Source: Mactromeris polynyma
Lineage: Eukaryota; Mollusca; Bivalvia; Venerida; Mactridae
Assembly: GCA_032209605.1 (NCBI GenBank)
Contig: JASFXZ010000003.1
Coordinates: 33,692,762-33,756,761, forward strand
Length of the DNA: 64,000 bases
Reading direction: 5' to 3'
The notes under the pieces: model-generated
Databases searched by the model: none
What the model saw: the letters and a program-made list of their open reading frames with translations, nothing else
What the model was told of the DNA's origin: nothing
Translations under genes and position numbers: made by a program
Shown here: piece by piece, positions 1 through 11,875 of the stretch
How positions within the stretch are numbered: the first letter of the stretch is position 1
How the letters are laid out: each line of letters opens with the position of its first letter

Positions 1-176
1 TTCAATACTTGATAGAGGCTAGGGATTCTGTCCATTTGATCGAAAGGCATCGCCTTAATTTTAGTCATTGTCTCGTACATCGATTTTCGGATACGTTCAT
101 GTATATCGATACACAGCTGATCATTCCGCGTTCGATTTAGTTCAGAGCACGTTTCGTGTTCATCTTTTGAAGTTTT
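1..176 (-). CDS. Partial exon of an unrecognised gene at the left edge
   Basis: The minus strand has an open frame from the window edge back to a stop near position 212. It reads as ordinary, charged, soluble protein, including DIHERIRKSMYETMTKIKAM and DRIPSLYQVL. The frame remains open at position 1, so the gene continues to the left. A plausible splice acceptor (GTCAG before AAAACTTC) puts the exon start near 176, but this boundary is a guess. I do not recognise the family. No membrane segment or catalytic motif is visible in the roughly 58 residues. The surrounding sequence is AT-rich and non-coding. The coding case rests on amino-acid composition and an uninterrupted frame, so a chance open frame remains possible. 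Confidence 0.45.
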
Positions 177-706
177 CTGACTTATTGGACAATAGCGTGT
201 AGCATGAAAAGTTCACTCAAGAGAACATACATTCAATTACGGTATTTTACTAATGAACTAATCAGTTTAACTAAGTTTAAGGAGATTTGAACAAGATTTT
301 ACAATTTTCAAAAATCAATAAAGTCAGCACCATTACTCAATTAATTATTGTTTGATACTTTGAAAATGCATTCAACGAATAGATTAAATCTTAAAATCCC
401 TAGCAAGAAGTCATATGCCTACATACATATGCTTTTAGGGGCCAATGTAAGGGTTTGATGAGACTGTTCTCATAATCTAGCACCCACATTGTGTGAAGAA
501 TAGAAGTGACTATAAAAAATTGCGCGAAATTCCCCCAATAAGTATGGTGTACTGACTAGAAAGTGCCTTTGAATCCACACTTTTATCAAAATAGATTCCG
601 GATTATAGGCAAGCCATTACAATGCATACATTATATTATTTTGAAACCCATTGTTTCGATAAGTGCCACCCCATTCTTTGGTATGTATATAATATATACA
701 CGAGTA

Positions 707-795
707 CAGTGGAACCTCCCTATACCGGACTCATTCGGGACCGGTTGAAAATTCCGGTTTACAGAGGTTTCCGGTTTGTAGAGGGTTTTGTCATT
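707..795 (+). mobile_element. pogo/Tigger-like terminal fragment
   Basis: Begins TA-CAGTGGAACCTCCC and continues with a repeated CCGGTTT-type motif (ACCGGTTGAAAATTCCGG, then TTTCCGGTTTGTAGAGG). The CAGT..ACCTC terminus after a TA dinucleotide is typical of pogo/Tigger-class ends. Only one end is recognisable, so this is a truncated relic. Related but diverged relics lie at 23277, 52876 and 58165. Confidence 0.5.
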
Positions 796-3700
796 TTGAT
801 GCTATTTCATACTCTTACCTAGGTTCAGGTCATTATTTCTTTGAATAATTGTATATCTTTGAATTTGGAATGTATATATGTGTTTCATGATGTTATTCAA
901 GAATAGTTTAACACGATGAACATTGAAGTACATGTATATGCTAGCTTTCTATAGCAGTATTGTCTTTATTGCACATCAACTTATAGACTTAATTACTTTA
1001 ATACGATGATACATGCACAAACTTATAATACAAATTATAGTTAAAACTTGTCAATTTCTGTAATTAAGTCGCCACATCATGTATTTATAGTTAGTATGCA
1101 GTGGAGAGAATTTCAATAAGCTTTTGCTTCCAGCAATTCTGTCCACTTGTCTATTACATGCACTTTGTAATCTTGTCATTTACTGTATATTATATGACAA
1201 TTTAGACAAATAAATATGTTTTGAACTAACTTAAATACAAATTCTAAAACAAAGTCATTCTTAGTTGCGCAAACAATGCTAATGAGATAATCATTGTATA
1301 TATTAAAATTGTATTGACGTAATATGAACACGGTATTATTGTAAGCGTCACTGGTCAGCCTGAAAATATAACAAACTCATCGACAGTTTCCTGAACGACA
1401 TAGCTTAATTGAAAGTTCGAAATTGTATCATACGTGTGTGTTTTACTATTTTGTTATTTATAAACGAAATACACGCACAAAGTACACATTGCTTCGAACC
1501 AGACTCACAACGGTCACTGTATAATTACTAAATATCATTATGATTTTGCAACTACAATATTCATGCACTTATCGTAGAATAAGTCAAACAATAAAACGAA
1601 ATGTACTTGATAAACTCTGCATCCTCAAGTAATCTATCCCATAATCTGGGTTCATTATATTGGATTGTGATTTTAAAATTGCGCAGATTATACACCTTAT
1701 AAAGTTCTAAGAAAAGCGTTCACCTATTAAAATTGCCGTGCATAAGCCAATTGATGGTATCCAGATCGGCTGTGTTATGTCGTTTGTGAATCCTTAATTG
1801 TATTTATTTCATTACTTAAGGCAGAACACGAAATTGTAACATTATTGTAATTAGTTTTAAAAGTCTTCCATGTATATATTTACACTTCGCCCGAAAATCG
1901 TAGTTACTGATTAAAGTTTAGACTCTCTAACAATAGAAATTAAGAACGTGCAGAAACTTTAAGTTTCTGACTGATTGTTGAAATTGCTGTACCGGATACA
2001 ATTTACCGGGCTTTGTGAAATGGTGTAACATGGCTTTCACAGATTGTTTGATTTTAATCAAGCCATAAGCGGCTGAAATGTAGCAGAGAAGTTCATCATT
2101 CCATCATTGAACGGTTCATCCTAGCGACTGAATATTATTAGAAGAAATAATATTTCATTTCGCATTAAAAAGTTTTGCGATTATAATTCGAAAATCTTTT
2201 CCATACAAAAAAACGAGACATTGCAAATCGCATCAAGGACGTCCTCATTCTTAAGAATGCTTAAGTGAAACAAATAAACAAACTCTGTGAACCCCACGAA
2301 TAGTAAAAGTGATGAGAAAAACATTGCATGTGACCGGTTCAAACTGATGTACGAAGGTGGAGAGTTGACACGAATAAGGGCCGTTGTCATGAGGCTTATG
2401 ATGACCCTTTATAGGGGATTACTTATATAAACACTCACCATAACTTATACGTGTGCAAGTATAAAATGACCGTATCTTGGTCAATACATGTTTTAGTCTG
2501 ATCTTGCTGAAATTTTCAATAAATATGGTGTAGATATCTGACATAATATTTTATTTATTTCATGTCATAAGTCCACATATTGAACATATAAAACCAATAA
2601 ATGTGGTGATGCGAAAAAACTCAGTACTTCAGCTCCAACTTAAAGATGATCTTGTTCATTGGAAAGAGTCTAATAGCGCGTGTGCCCACCCTGACTCGAC
2701 GCAGCGTGTTATTTAAATCAATTAATTCGACCCGAGAATCATGATCTACGTACATAGCAAATATGCAAAATTTTGTGTACAAATGTTAATCAATAAAAAG
2801 GTTATTCGACATTAAAAAGTGCACACTTACAAGTTTTGTTAAGTGAAGTGTTAATAGAACTGTTTCACGATTGATGATGTTGCCAAGGATAAAACAAAAT
2901 CTGACCTGGAAGTTAGATATTAAAATATGAAATCGTTAAACCCAATAAGACATTTTCTATGGAACTACATTTTCTTGACATCAAACGAATATAAACATGC
3001 ACAAATGCAAAGAAAATCTAATTTGACAACAATGGTATTCAATAATGCATTGGATCGAGGTCTTCTATGTCATAGCTTCTTGTCAACCATTGGTTAAAGT
3101 CATGAAATTTAACATTCGAGCGACAAAAATTATGTAAACGTTAAAAGCAACCCGACTTTATTTGTCAATCCACTGACATATCACTGACACAAAATTTCCT
3201 GGAGACCTCTGCAACAAGCATACATCTATCTAAATATACATATATTGCATAAGAAAAAAACCAGATCATCTTTATGCTGGCCGTATCTTCTGTATGGAAG
3301 ACAGAAATGGTTATCGATATAACGGAGAGTCCTACATGGCGGTCTGAGTAGTTACATCTGCCCAGCTTATTCAACAATAATTCTATAAAAATTACGTTAA
3401 ACGACAAATGGCACGTCAGGTTTAATCTCCATAATTGCTGGATGTGCAAAACACAGTAACGCTTAATTGAAGTTAATATTCTTAATTTTGTATATCTAAT
3501 CGAATGTCTGTTTCTGAACAGTCGAATGAGGCTTATTTATTCTTTATGAATGTGTTTTATTAAATTTTCATGGTGGATTATGGTTTATTGTATGGGGATG
3601 TAATTCAATTTGCGGATGTCTTCGCGAAAACGTTGGAAATTGTGAGTGAATTGCCAAGTATCTGCGTTCTGTAAGCCGCACTGGAGATACCATCAACTAA

Positions 3701-3956
3701 AATAGACGCTATCCTGGAATAATTTCCCCAGTGAAAGGCGATAGGAGGGTCTTTCAAGTTATAAACCGATTGATTCTGCAAATATAATATAACACTTCGA
3801 GTAAAAGTAAACACTCATTGGAAAAATGTAAGAAATACTTGTGAAATCATTCTTTTCGTCAGCTTTCTCTGTTAATAGAGTCGTTTATTCAATAAACTGA
3901 ACTAATACTTAGTCTAATAGAGATTTCAATGAGCGCATTGGACGCCAATGCTATTT

Positions 3957-3989
3957 TGTTGCTGTTGTTGTTGTTGTTGTTGTTGTTGT
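3957..3989. repeat. (TTG)n microsatellite
   Basis: A nearly pure run of about 11 TTG/CTG triplets with one C interruption near its left end. It lies in non-coding DNA. Confidence 0.9.
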
Positions 3990-4057
3990 CCGTAATGACA
4001 ATGATATAGTGACGATGCTAATATTTCTTCGTCTGCTATTTAAGTAAAATGAAATAT

Positions 4058-4270
4058 TCAACAAGACATTTCTAATTGCTAAGATAGCCATGAAAATTCG
4101 GCGCGACTGGCATTTTTGTAGAAAACACAAATGCCTTTGTTAGACTACTGTTATATTCAGTATCCATTAAACAAGACATTGCTCATTGCTAGGTAGCAAT
4201 GGGAAAACGGTGCGACGGTCATTTAAGTAGAAAATTAAAAACACATAAACGTTTTTGTTTGATAACTGAC
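4058..4270. repeat. Diverged direct tandem duplication, unit about 108 bp
   Basis: AACAAGACATT, ATTGCTA, a GCGAC/TGCGAC block and CATTT..GTAGAAAA appear in the same order and spacing from about 4058 and again from about 4168. The two copies have drifted apart, so the duplication is old. No coding potential is evident. Confidence 0.6.
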
Positions 4271-5446
4271 GCCAGGGAATATCTGACCAATATTTCATTT
4301 AATGCATAGCTCTATTAGCGGAAAGTCACTAGAGTTTTCGATCATATTCGTCAGAGCGGTCAAAACAACGGTGTCTGTGTGTCCAGATGAATATTATCTT
4401 AATCACCGATGATATATCATGTTTAGTAATTCCCCTAACGTGATCTGTAGGACAATTTGTTAATTGTAAGTTAATATTCCTATTAAATGCAGTCTCCCTC
4501 TGGAAAGAGCGGGCTTACAATGTAAAGGCCACAACGTATTGCCTACATTATTAATAAAGCTCAAATATCACGGTCCTGTTCCTTGTTTACTCTTTAATTA
4601 GCATAATATCTCTAGCATTATCCTGTTTTTCAGAAAATAAGATTAAATGAAGAGCCATTAACACGGTCTGTGGGGAACGAATTTTCAATTACATTTATAA
4701 ATGACTTTTCTAATACTAATTACATTAATAGTGCTCGGAACACTCTAATACCCGGATAAAGAGCGATTTGTAGTCAGTCATGACGGTGGATCGTTGAAGA
4801 GAATTGAATTAGTCCATCAAGAGTTATATCAAATAATCTTATTATTGTTGCAGTAATCTGCGATTTATTTAAGCATTAAATGTTCCATTTACCTTATCTG
4901 TTCGGATCGGAAGCCTTAAAAACGTACAACAATCAAGTCTTTAAATGGAATCGACTTGATGTTCGTCAGACTGATTTATGTTTTTTATAAACCCATGGAT
5001 TTATGTGGACTTTACAAGTAAAATCTACTGCACAGAAAACAGAGGAAAATTCTCTTGTTTTACAGACAAGTCAAAATAACAGAAAGATGTATACTTATAA
5101 ACTACAAAATACGCTCAAATACATATTTTTTTACATATTAAAATCTCAGTATTTAAGTACTATACATGAAAAAATATTGCCTTCAAAACTGACCTAGTTC
5201 TTGTATTGTCCAAGCCGATATATATGTATATAGTATTCAGATAAACATTGCTTTCAGAAAGACAAACCATTGCTTTAGCAATTGCAAGGGACATTTGCAG
5301 GCTGTAATGTACTGTAAACCCCACAATCTAGTTCAATGCCTTGGACACATGTTTATGGCCTTTCCAATGTTTTGAATAAGTTATGAGGATTTACTGACAA
5401 ACAACATTAATGCAAATTCCAGTTCTACAGAAGGCATTTTACTTCA

Positions 5447-5696
5447 GAGGTTGCATGTGTTCAATCTACAGGATCGTCATGAGTTATTTCCCTTTATCCC
5501 ATCTATAGTTCTCTCCCTTTGTACCTTCTAAATAATGTATATAGAGGGTTCAATGCATGACCCTCGTAACTCCTATATAACTATATACGACTTACGATAG
5601 CCTTGCGTTTAACCATCGATATATGTAAATATACATATTCTATAGAAGGGACAAAGGGAGATAACTCGTGACAATCTCCTATGGTTCAACCCTCCA
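5447..5696. mobile_element. MITE-like inverted-repeat element (GAGATAACTCGTGACAATCTCC family)
   Basis: The left arm (from GAGGTTGCATGTGTTCAATC through GAGTTATTTCCCTTTATCCC to CTATAG) is an imperfect reverse complement of the right arm, which contains GGGAGATAACTCGTGACAAT and ends at GGTTCAACCCTC. The arms are about 55-60 bp, and the centre repeats parts of them. There is no open frame, so this is a non-autonomous DNA element. A fragment of the same family lies at 62490-62543. Confidence 0.65.
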
Positions 5697-6074
5697 CAGA
5701 AAATGATTCATATTGACAATTGCATATGCAATAAAAGAAAATCTAACGATCTTAAACAAAGATGGTGGCAGAATTGTTCCAGAGCCTTGCAAATTCTACT
5801 GATCATCTTAAATTATCGCGAGGCATTATTTTCTAGTAACAACTAAGAACATTTATTAACTTAACTAATTGGTAACATAATTAACTAATCTTAAATTAAA
5901 TACAATCTAAACAGGCTAATATAATTCTGGTGGAAATAATTGGTCATGTTTTTCTACTTCATTTAATATTACCACGAAACTACCAAGGTTGACATTATTG
6001 ACCGTTTCTATTCTACTTAATTACATGATGGTATAAACGTTTAGTTTTTGGATGAATATTCAATTTTTTTGAAA

Positions 6075-6297
6075 CAGAGTTTTTTTGTCAAACACATAGC
6101 CAAACTCATGCAGTGATTTTCCAGCTGAGGGTGGCCAATACGCCTCAGTAAACACCTGGATAGAGCCATTAACCAAGTCAGTTGGGTGACCTTCTCACAT
6201 GCAAATTTCACATCCCAGGTGGGACTCAAACACACGCTGATGAGGGACAATTCATTTGAAGTCAGGGATCACAACCACTCGACCCTGGAGGATTCTC
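6075..6297 (-). mobile_element. tRNA-derived SINE, family A, copy 1
   Basis: Read on the minus strand, the head has box-A-like and box-B-like motifs (GGGTCGAGTGGTTGTGATCC, then GTGTTTGAGTCCCACCTGGG). The body contains GCTGGAAAATCACTGCATGA. The same order of blocks is found on the plus strand at 11612-11875, which supports one family. The copy is diverged, and I see no clear target duplication. Confidence 0.55.
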
Positions 6298-7131
6298 AAC
6301 TCAAATTATCATCAGGTACAAATATGTCTTGGCAAGGATCGAACCACGGACTTATTGATTGGTAATATCATGGACTGAGCTATATATATACGTGTAATTC
6401 ATTTGGTAACCTTGCCATAACCATCCCATTATGATGAGTATGAGATTTCATGTTTATAATAGTGAGATCCATTTAAGATCAAGTTCCAAATCTCATCATA
6501 CCATATGATATACTACATATACTATATTATACAACGAAACATAATATTAAGATATTTGCATATAAACAAAATGGTTAAATAATCAGAACTGTCCATTATT
6601 GGGGACTTCATATCGACTTGAGAATGCTAGTTAAAAATTAGTATTACATGTAATCATATAAACCATTTTTACACAGATCTCAAGTCGAAGGAAAAACTTG
6701 AGGCCTTATGATAACAAACCAGCAGTGAGCTGCAGAACTTTTATTGTCGAGTGTAGTGTAATGAAGTCTTTTTTTCCAATAATTGCTGAAAAAACAAAGA
6801 ATTAGATAATTTTTCACATCAGTCGTGTGTAACTGAATTATCAAGTCTGAGCAGGGAGTAATTATATTAATTAAACAGCTCATATATATTTAAAGCCTTG
6901 CTCACACTTATTTCTTTAAAACTGACATCAATTTGAGATTTAATGGTTCACATTTTGTAACAGTGAATTAGATACTTCTTACATACTTATTTTCACAATG
7001 TCGTCTTACACTATTATGTGCAGTCGAGACAATTGAACAAATGAAATGTTTAAATTGAACTTTAAGAGACAAATTTCAAAATTGACAAAAGAACGGACAG
7101 AGAAATAACATGCGTTTTTTCAGACATATAT

Positions 7132-7367
7132 GAGCACTGCTATGGGATTACAATCTCTTCTGTAAGTGACGTCATTTCAAGAAAACACAACATGTGATGT
7201 CACAATGTGCAATCAGGAAACAGTATTTACTCCATATGGTCACTTCTTTTTCATATTGCCATATGGGGCAATTATTGCTTACCACCAGTACATAATGACG
7301 TCACATGTGACGTTTTCTGGAAATGACGTCACTTATAGAAGAGGTTGGAAATCGTACAGCGGCGTTC
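7132..7367. mobile_element. MITE-like element rich in TGACGTCA, copy 1
   Basis: The left end (GAGCACTGCTATGG..CTCTTCTGTAAGTGACGTCATTTC) is the inverted counterpart of the right end (GAAATGACGTCACTTATAGAAGAGGTTGG..GTACAGCGGCGTTC). The terminal repeats are imperfect and about 50 bp. The whole element of about 236 bp matches 14618-14856 along its length. The flanks are AT-rich (CATATAT on both sides), compatible with a short target duplication. It carries two full TGACGTCA palindromes near its ends plus another internal TGACGTCA. No coding capacity. Confidence 0.75.
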
Positions 7368-8151
7368 ATATATACTTACGTATCTAGGTTTTCAATCCGA
7401 CCTACATATTGTTTCAATCAAACAAAGGTCGTATTATAATCTAATGATTTATCTTGATGAAAGTTTGCACATGAAAAGAAACAAATAACAGCTGAATTTT
7501 AATCAACATCTATTTTGTTTCCAATATTTGAAACATGTGTGGAAGGATTCAGATCCTCCCTTAGATTTTGGCAAATAAGGGTTGTCCATTACAATTCTAG
7601 ATGAAGAGGGGGTCCAAACTTCTAGAGAATCCAAAGTCTGCCTTAGATAATCTGCCTTACCTGGATCTTGTCCCCCTGACATCAATAGCTGGGGCGTGTA
7701 AAATGTTATTGTAAAACAGTACTGTAATTCAGAGCATCAGGGGACATAATTCTTCATTCATTCAAAATGACATTAAGATAGTTTAGTTCACTGCCCTTAG
7801 TAACTGCATATCTGCCAGTCAATTGGACTCCACTGATATTCAAATGTTAAATAACACCAAGATGGAATAAAGCAATCATGGACAATTTGATGAAGGAAAA
7901 CAAAGTGTGAGGCAGTATAAATGTTCTAAAAATAAAAATGTATAAATAAAAACCATCAGAAATATATTCTGTGACATCAGGTGTCAGCTGACCAGGTGAT
8001 AAATGTGACATAAGTTTATACATATCGGCCCAGCGATATATCCAGAACAACAAGTTTAGGACTCAGTAAGTTCAGCGTCCGAAACATTGCTCATCATATA
8101 ACACACATTGCAGGGATATAACAGTCTATAAGACTGATAGTTTATAAAACA

Positions 8152-11100
8152 TCACAAATCCATTCCAAGCACAAAATCTTCCTGGTCGTCACAGTCCAGG
8201 TACACTCTATTTTTTAACAAAGAATCTCGATTTAATCTTTTATCAAGATATTCTTTTTCTAAATTCTTGTCTTTCTCACTGAGATCTTTGCCTTTTTCCA
8301 TCGTAAAGTAGAAAAAACTGAACGAATCTCCAAATGTAGACATGTTAACATTCCAGTTATATTTTGTACAAGCATATAAAGGTGTTCTGAAATGTGGTTG
8401 AGAGAATGTGATTGATATAAATTTTCCTCCAGGCTTGAGAATCTTTGATATCTGAAAAATAAAAATGTGTCATACACTACAAGGCATTGTACAGCACATA
8501 AACCAAACATCCACAGCTGAAACGTGTTAGGAAGAATTCTTGCATCGACTTATTGAATAATCATTTTTAATTAATTGAATAAAATTTGCACAATTTGGAC
8601 GTGTGAAGAAACTTAATAAATGTGACCAGGGATTCCACTAGGTACTTGGTCTCAAGGATCATTTTGATAATTTTTGACCTGATTTTACTATTTTGAAGCC
8701 AAAATTCCTATTACTTTAGAGAAAAGTTAACCCTTCTGCCAGGATCCTTAGGGTCAAAATGTGGCTTTTTGGAAATTCCAGGGATCAAAGGGTCAAATCC
8801 AGGGTCAAATGGAACCCCTGACGAAACTCTGACAATCTGAAGTGAGTTAGGAAATACCAGTAATGTAAACAAATACCAGACAGTCCAAGGGGAACAACTG
8901 TGTACAGAATAACATTCTGGTTGAACAGGAATAATGGCATTACTGCTAAATCACAGAGAACAAAACAACTGGGCATGTACATGAAGTATGCAATGAGTCA
9001 GTGAATACTATCAGTTAGAAACATATTATAAAGAAAAATGAACAAAGCTGAATTTGGTATTTGGATGTTTTCAAGCAAAAAGCAGAATACTTTCTGTCAC
9101 AAATAAAAGCCGATACAGATTCCTTGTTTATAAAAAAAGGCATCCGATGAAAAAAATTGGGATGGCAATAATTGGTTATTTAATAAATGGGTGCACCCCA
9201 AATAGTTTGACATGTAAATCAAACGACAATGCAGATGTCTACAGCTAAAGTAAAACACTTTTTGTAAATTACGCAAAGTAATGTCAGAACATTTTTTTAA
9301 CTTTTATCATTTTGAGGATCAAAGCCTGATGACTGTCTGGTCATTGATAGCCTCCTAAAGTGAAAGTAGATATCAAAACGAAAGTATGAATTTTAACAAA
9401 TCGGAGAGGATGTTGTAATTTATTGTTTTTATTACCAGCAGGGAATAATGTTAGGTTATATTACATCTTAAACATGTTTATATGTAGGAGATTGTCACAT
9501 TTAACAGTTTAATGTTCTTCAATGGCAGCAAAATTTCATGAATGAATTAGTTAAATGCCTCAATTACATCATATTTTGTAAAATTCAGTGAAATAAAAAA
9601 TATTTTGATCTGACAGCAAGAATTTCAATCCCTACCAAAAATGTAAAAAACAATTCTATATACATGTATTACATATTTAACCAGTACTAGTAAGTGATTG
9701 TTCAAGCTAACATTCCAATGTTCAAGCAGTTAAATCATCGACACTCAGTTAAGTTTAGCCAAGTATTTTTTGTCATATCCTTTACATTCTTACAACAAGC
9801 AGAAAGTTGAGTTTAAAGTTTAAATATCATATAACGTTACTTTTAAATCATGTACATATTGCATAACAAGTACCACTATACCATACCTGTGTTAATATCA
9901 AATCAATTTTCTGACATGTTTCCTCAGTAACATACCAGGGATCTTTCTCATGGACCATCAGTGCATCTAGAGTTCCTTTTTCTAACACAATATCAAATGA
10001 TTCTGGTTCATAAGTTAATTTACATATATCCATCACTTTCCAGGTCATTTCTTCAAGTTCCCTGTGCTTCTCTGACATTTTCTGTATCACAACTGATGAG
10101 AAATCAGTATTTGTAATATGTCTGTAGCCATCATTATACATTTCTTCACTCAAAGGACTGTTACCACAACCTGAAAACAAGAGATGCTTGTAAAACATTA
10201 TGCCCCCTCATGGTTAAGTTATTGATCGGAAACGGTTTGTGAACAATTGACCCCTGTGACCTTGACCTTTGACACCTAAATCAATAGGGTTTGTCTGCTA
10301 CCCAAGATGAATGTGTGGACTAAGTTTGAGGATGATAGGTCAAGGGGTTCTTGGGTTATTGATCGGAAATGAAAAGGTTACGGACCGACGGACAGACCGC
10401 CATGTGCAAGACAATTTGCAATCTCTTCTTTGAAGGGGGGCATAAAAATTCATCAAAGTCTTCTAAAAATATATATAACAATACTGTAGACACTATATGT
10501 GGTAGAGCTACATGCACGTTTAAATTGTACTTACTCATAATATCTGAACAGGCTTCATCCAGTGTTGTTGCTACATTTGTTTAGATATCTCTAATACAAA
10601 CAACTGCAATATACTACTGATTCAATATACCTTTGTTTTGTCATGTTAGGCAAAGATAAAACTTGTAAAAACCCACGCTTGTTGTCATAGGGAATGCCAC
10701 ATTCACAAAACAATAGCACCCTACACATATCCCAGGGAAACATCAGCATATGAGTTGAGGAGAAGTAAGGCCAAACACCTATGGGAATGGGACAATAAGG
10801 AATTGAGGAGTTGAGGAGAAGTAAGGCCAAACACCTATGGGAATGGGACAATAAGGAATTGAGGAGTTGAGGAGAAGTAAGGCCAAACACCTATGGGAAT
10901 GGGACAATAAGGAATTGAGGAGTTGAGGAGAAGTAAGGCCAAACACCTATGGGAATGGGACAATAAGGAATTGTCTGGCTGATTATCAAGAACCACCAAG
11001 GAGAGGGCTACATAGGGCAGTAAATGGAGGGGGTGGAATAGTAAAATACAGGACAAGCTACAAAGCAAGGTGACCACAGACAGAAGGGGGGGGGGGAGAT

Positions 11101-11476
11101 CACAAATATTATACAAGACTGATAAACATATAGAACAACAAGGAAACCAAATGAACCACTCGCACAGTTCTATAGAGTTTAAAGAATTGTAGATTTTATT
11201 CATGACTATTCATATCAAGTCATTTATGGTACAACAAGCCTCCTCTTTGCTTAATGCAAAGTTGTGCAGCATAGGTATACAAATTTCATTTTCTGTATAA
11301 TATGTATTTCATCAATTACCTAATGTTAATATTGTATGGCTGGGTTGTATATCTTGCTTCAAAAGATGTTGAAAGGATTGGTACCCTGAGAACCAGTCAT
11401 ATTTGTCTTCCGTCTGGAAACGTTTATCCCAATACCACTGTTCTCTGTAGTCTGCATTGTTAGGTGGAAGTTCCAT
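8152..11476 (-). CDS. EEF1AKMT4: EEF1A lysine methyltransferase 4 (three coding exons)
   Basis: Class I S-adenosylmethionine-dependent methyltransferase of the family that methylates a lysine of translation elongation factor eEF1A in the cytoplasm. Coding exons on the minus strand are 11320-11476, 9887-10170 and 8152-8451, all with GT/AG borders, and they sum to 741 bases (246 residues; the human protein is similar in length). The N-terminus has YREQWYWDKRF and YDWFSGYQSF. The SAM-binding motif I, LGCGNSPLSEE, spans the first splice junction. TDFSSVVI, then SFDIVLEKGTLDAL (motif IV region), follow in exon 2. Exon 3 starts with LKPGGKFISITFSQPHFRT and ends in DQEDFVLGMDL, matching the family C-terminus. 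The start codon at 11476 lies only three bases after a splice-acceptor-like TAG, so a non-coding 5' exon further upstream is likely. The introns hold several MITE-like insertions. Identification is firm; substrate specificity is taken from the family. Confidence 0.93.
8626..8822. mobile_element. MITE-like element in EEF1AKMT4 intron 2
   Basis: The left end (ACCAGGGATTCCACTAGG) is roughly the reverse complement of the right end (GGTCAAATGGAACCCCTGAC). AGGGTCAAA blocks recur inside. It is about 200 bp, non-coding, and lies wholly within the intron. Confidence 0.5.
10198..10445. mobile_element. MITE-like element TTATGCCCCC..GGGGGCATAA in EEF1AKMT4 intron 1
   Basis: The termini TTATGCCCCC and GGGGGCATAA are exact inverse complements. 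The interior contains GTGACCTTGACCTTTGACAC, GATAGGTCAAGGGGTTC, two copies of TTATTGATCGGAAA and GACCGACGGACAGACCG. The layout resembles a short repeat I have seen in bivalve DNA, but this comes from memory. No protein is encoded. Confidence 0.65.
10684..10733. repeat. Dispersed core repeat GGGAATGCCACATTCAC, copy 1
   Basis: Shares GGGAATGCCACATTCAC.AAACA with copies at 43996 and 49466, with 46880 (inverted), and more weakly with 37789. The full element borders are unclear. Confidence 0.45.
10752..10975. repeat. 56-bp minisatellite, about four units
   Basis: Unit contains GAGGAGTTGAGGAGAAGTAA followed by GGCCAAACACCTATGGGAAT and GGGACAATAAGGAATT. The units are spaced exactly 56 bp apart (CCAAACACCT at 10771 and 10827, and so on) and are almost identical, so the array is young. 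It lies in intron 1 of EEF1AKMT4. Confidence 0.92.
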
Positions 11477-11611
11477 AATCTAGAGTAAAAAGATAACAAA
11501 TGCATTTTACATGTATATACATATTGTACAAGATTTACAATTCCTTTTCGATTAGATCTATCATTTAGAGACATCTTAATGCATGTCACATATATCTATA
11601 CCTATTATCAG

Positions 11612-11875
11612 GAGCCTCCATGGCCGAGAGGTTATAGTTGCTGTCTTCATATCACTTTCTTCTCGCTAGTCCCGATTCAAATTCTATCTGGGATGTATAG
11701 TTTGTATGCAAACGATATCCAGCCGGCTTAGGGAAGGCTGGGGGTTTTACCAAGGTGTGTGCCTATTACAAAAAAAATGCTAGAAGGGGAACCTTAGGTC
11801 TTCCTTCACCCATATAGCTGGAAAAGTCACTACATGACCATGGTTGTTTATATAAATGTGACTTGAAACCACATT
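11612..11875 (+). mobile_element. tRNA-derived SINE, family A, copy 2
   Basis: The head GAGCCTCCATGGCCGAGAGG with GATTCAAATTCTATCTGGGA resembles a tRNA promoter head. The body includes CAAACGATATCCAGCCGGCT and AGCTGGAAAAGTCACTACAT. It matches the minus-strand copy at 6075-6297 block for block. It lies upstream of the first coding exon of EEF1AKMT4. Confidence 0.6.

Larger units (their letters stand above)
177..8151. other. Gene-free stretch upstream of the left-edge exon
   Basis: About 8 kb of AT-rich DNA in which I found no convincing exon on either strand. Open frames are short and read like random AT-rich translation. The stretch holds a pogo-like relic, a TTG microsatellite, a diverged tandem duplication, two inverted-repeat elements and a SINE, each listed separately. 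The part just left of 8152 may be 3' UTR of EEF1AKMT4. Confidence 0.6.

Noticed and set aside
2665..2760. CCTGACTCGACGCA shared with about 20364
   Set aside because: Only 14 bases match, with unrelated flanks; not enough to claim a repeat family.
10591..11203. Minus-strand open frames of 99 and 122 residues
   Set aside because: They run through the 56-bp minisatellite in an EEF1AKMT4 intron and encode only its low-complexity translation.
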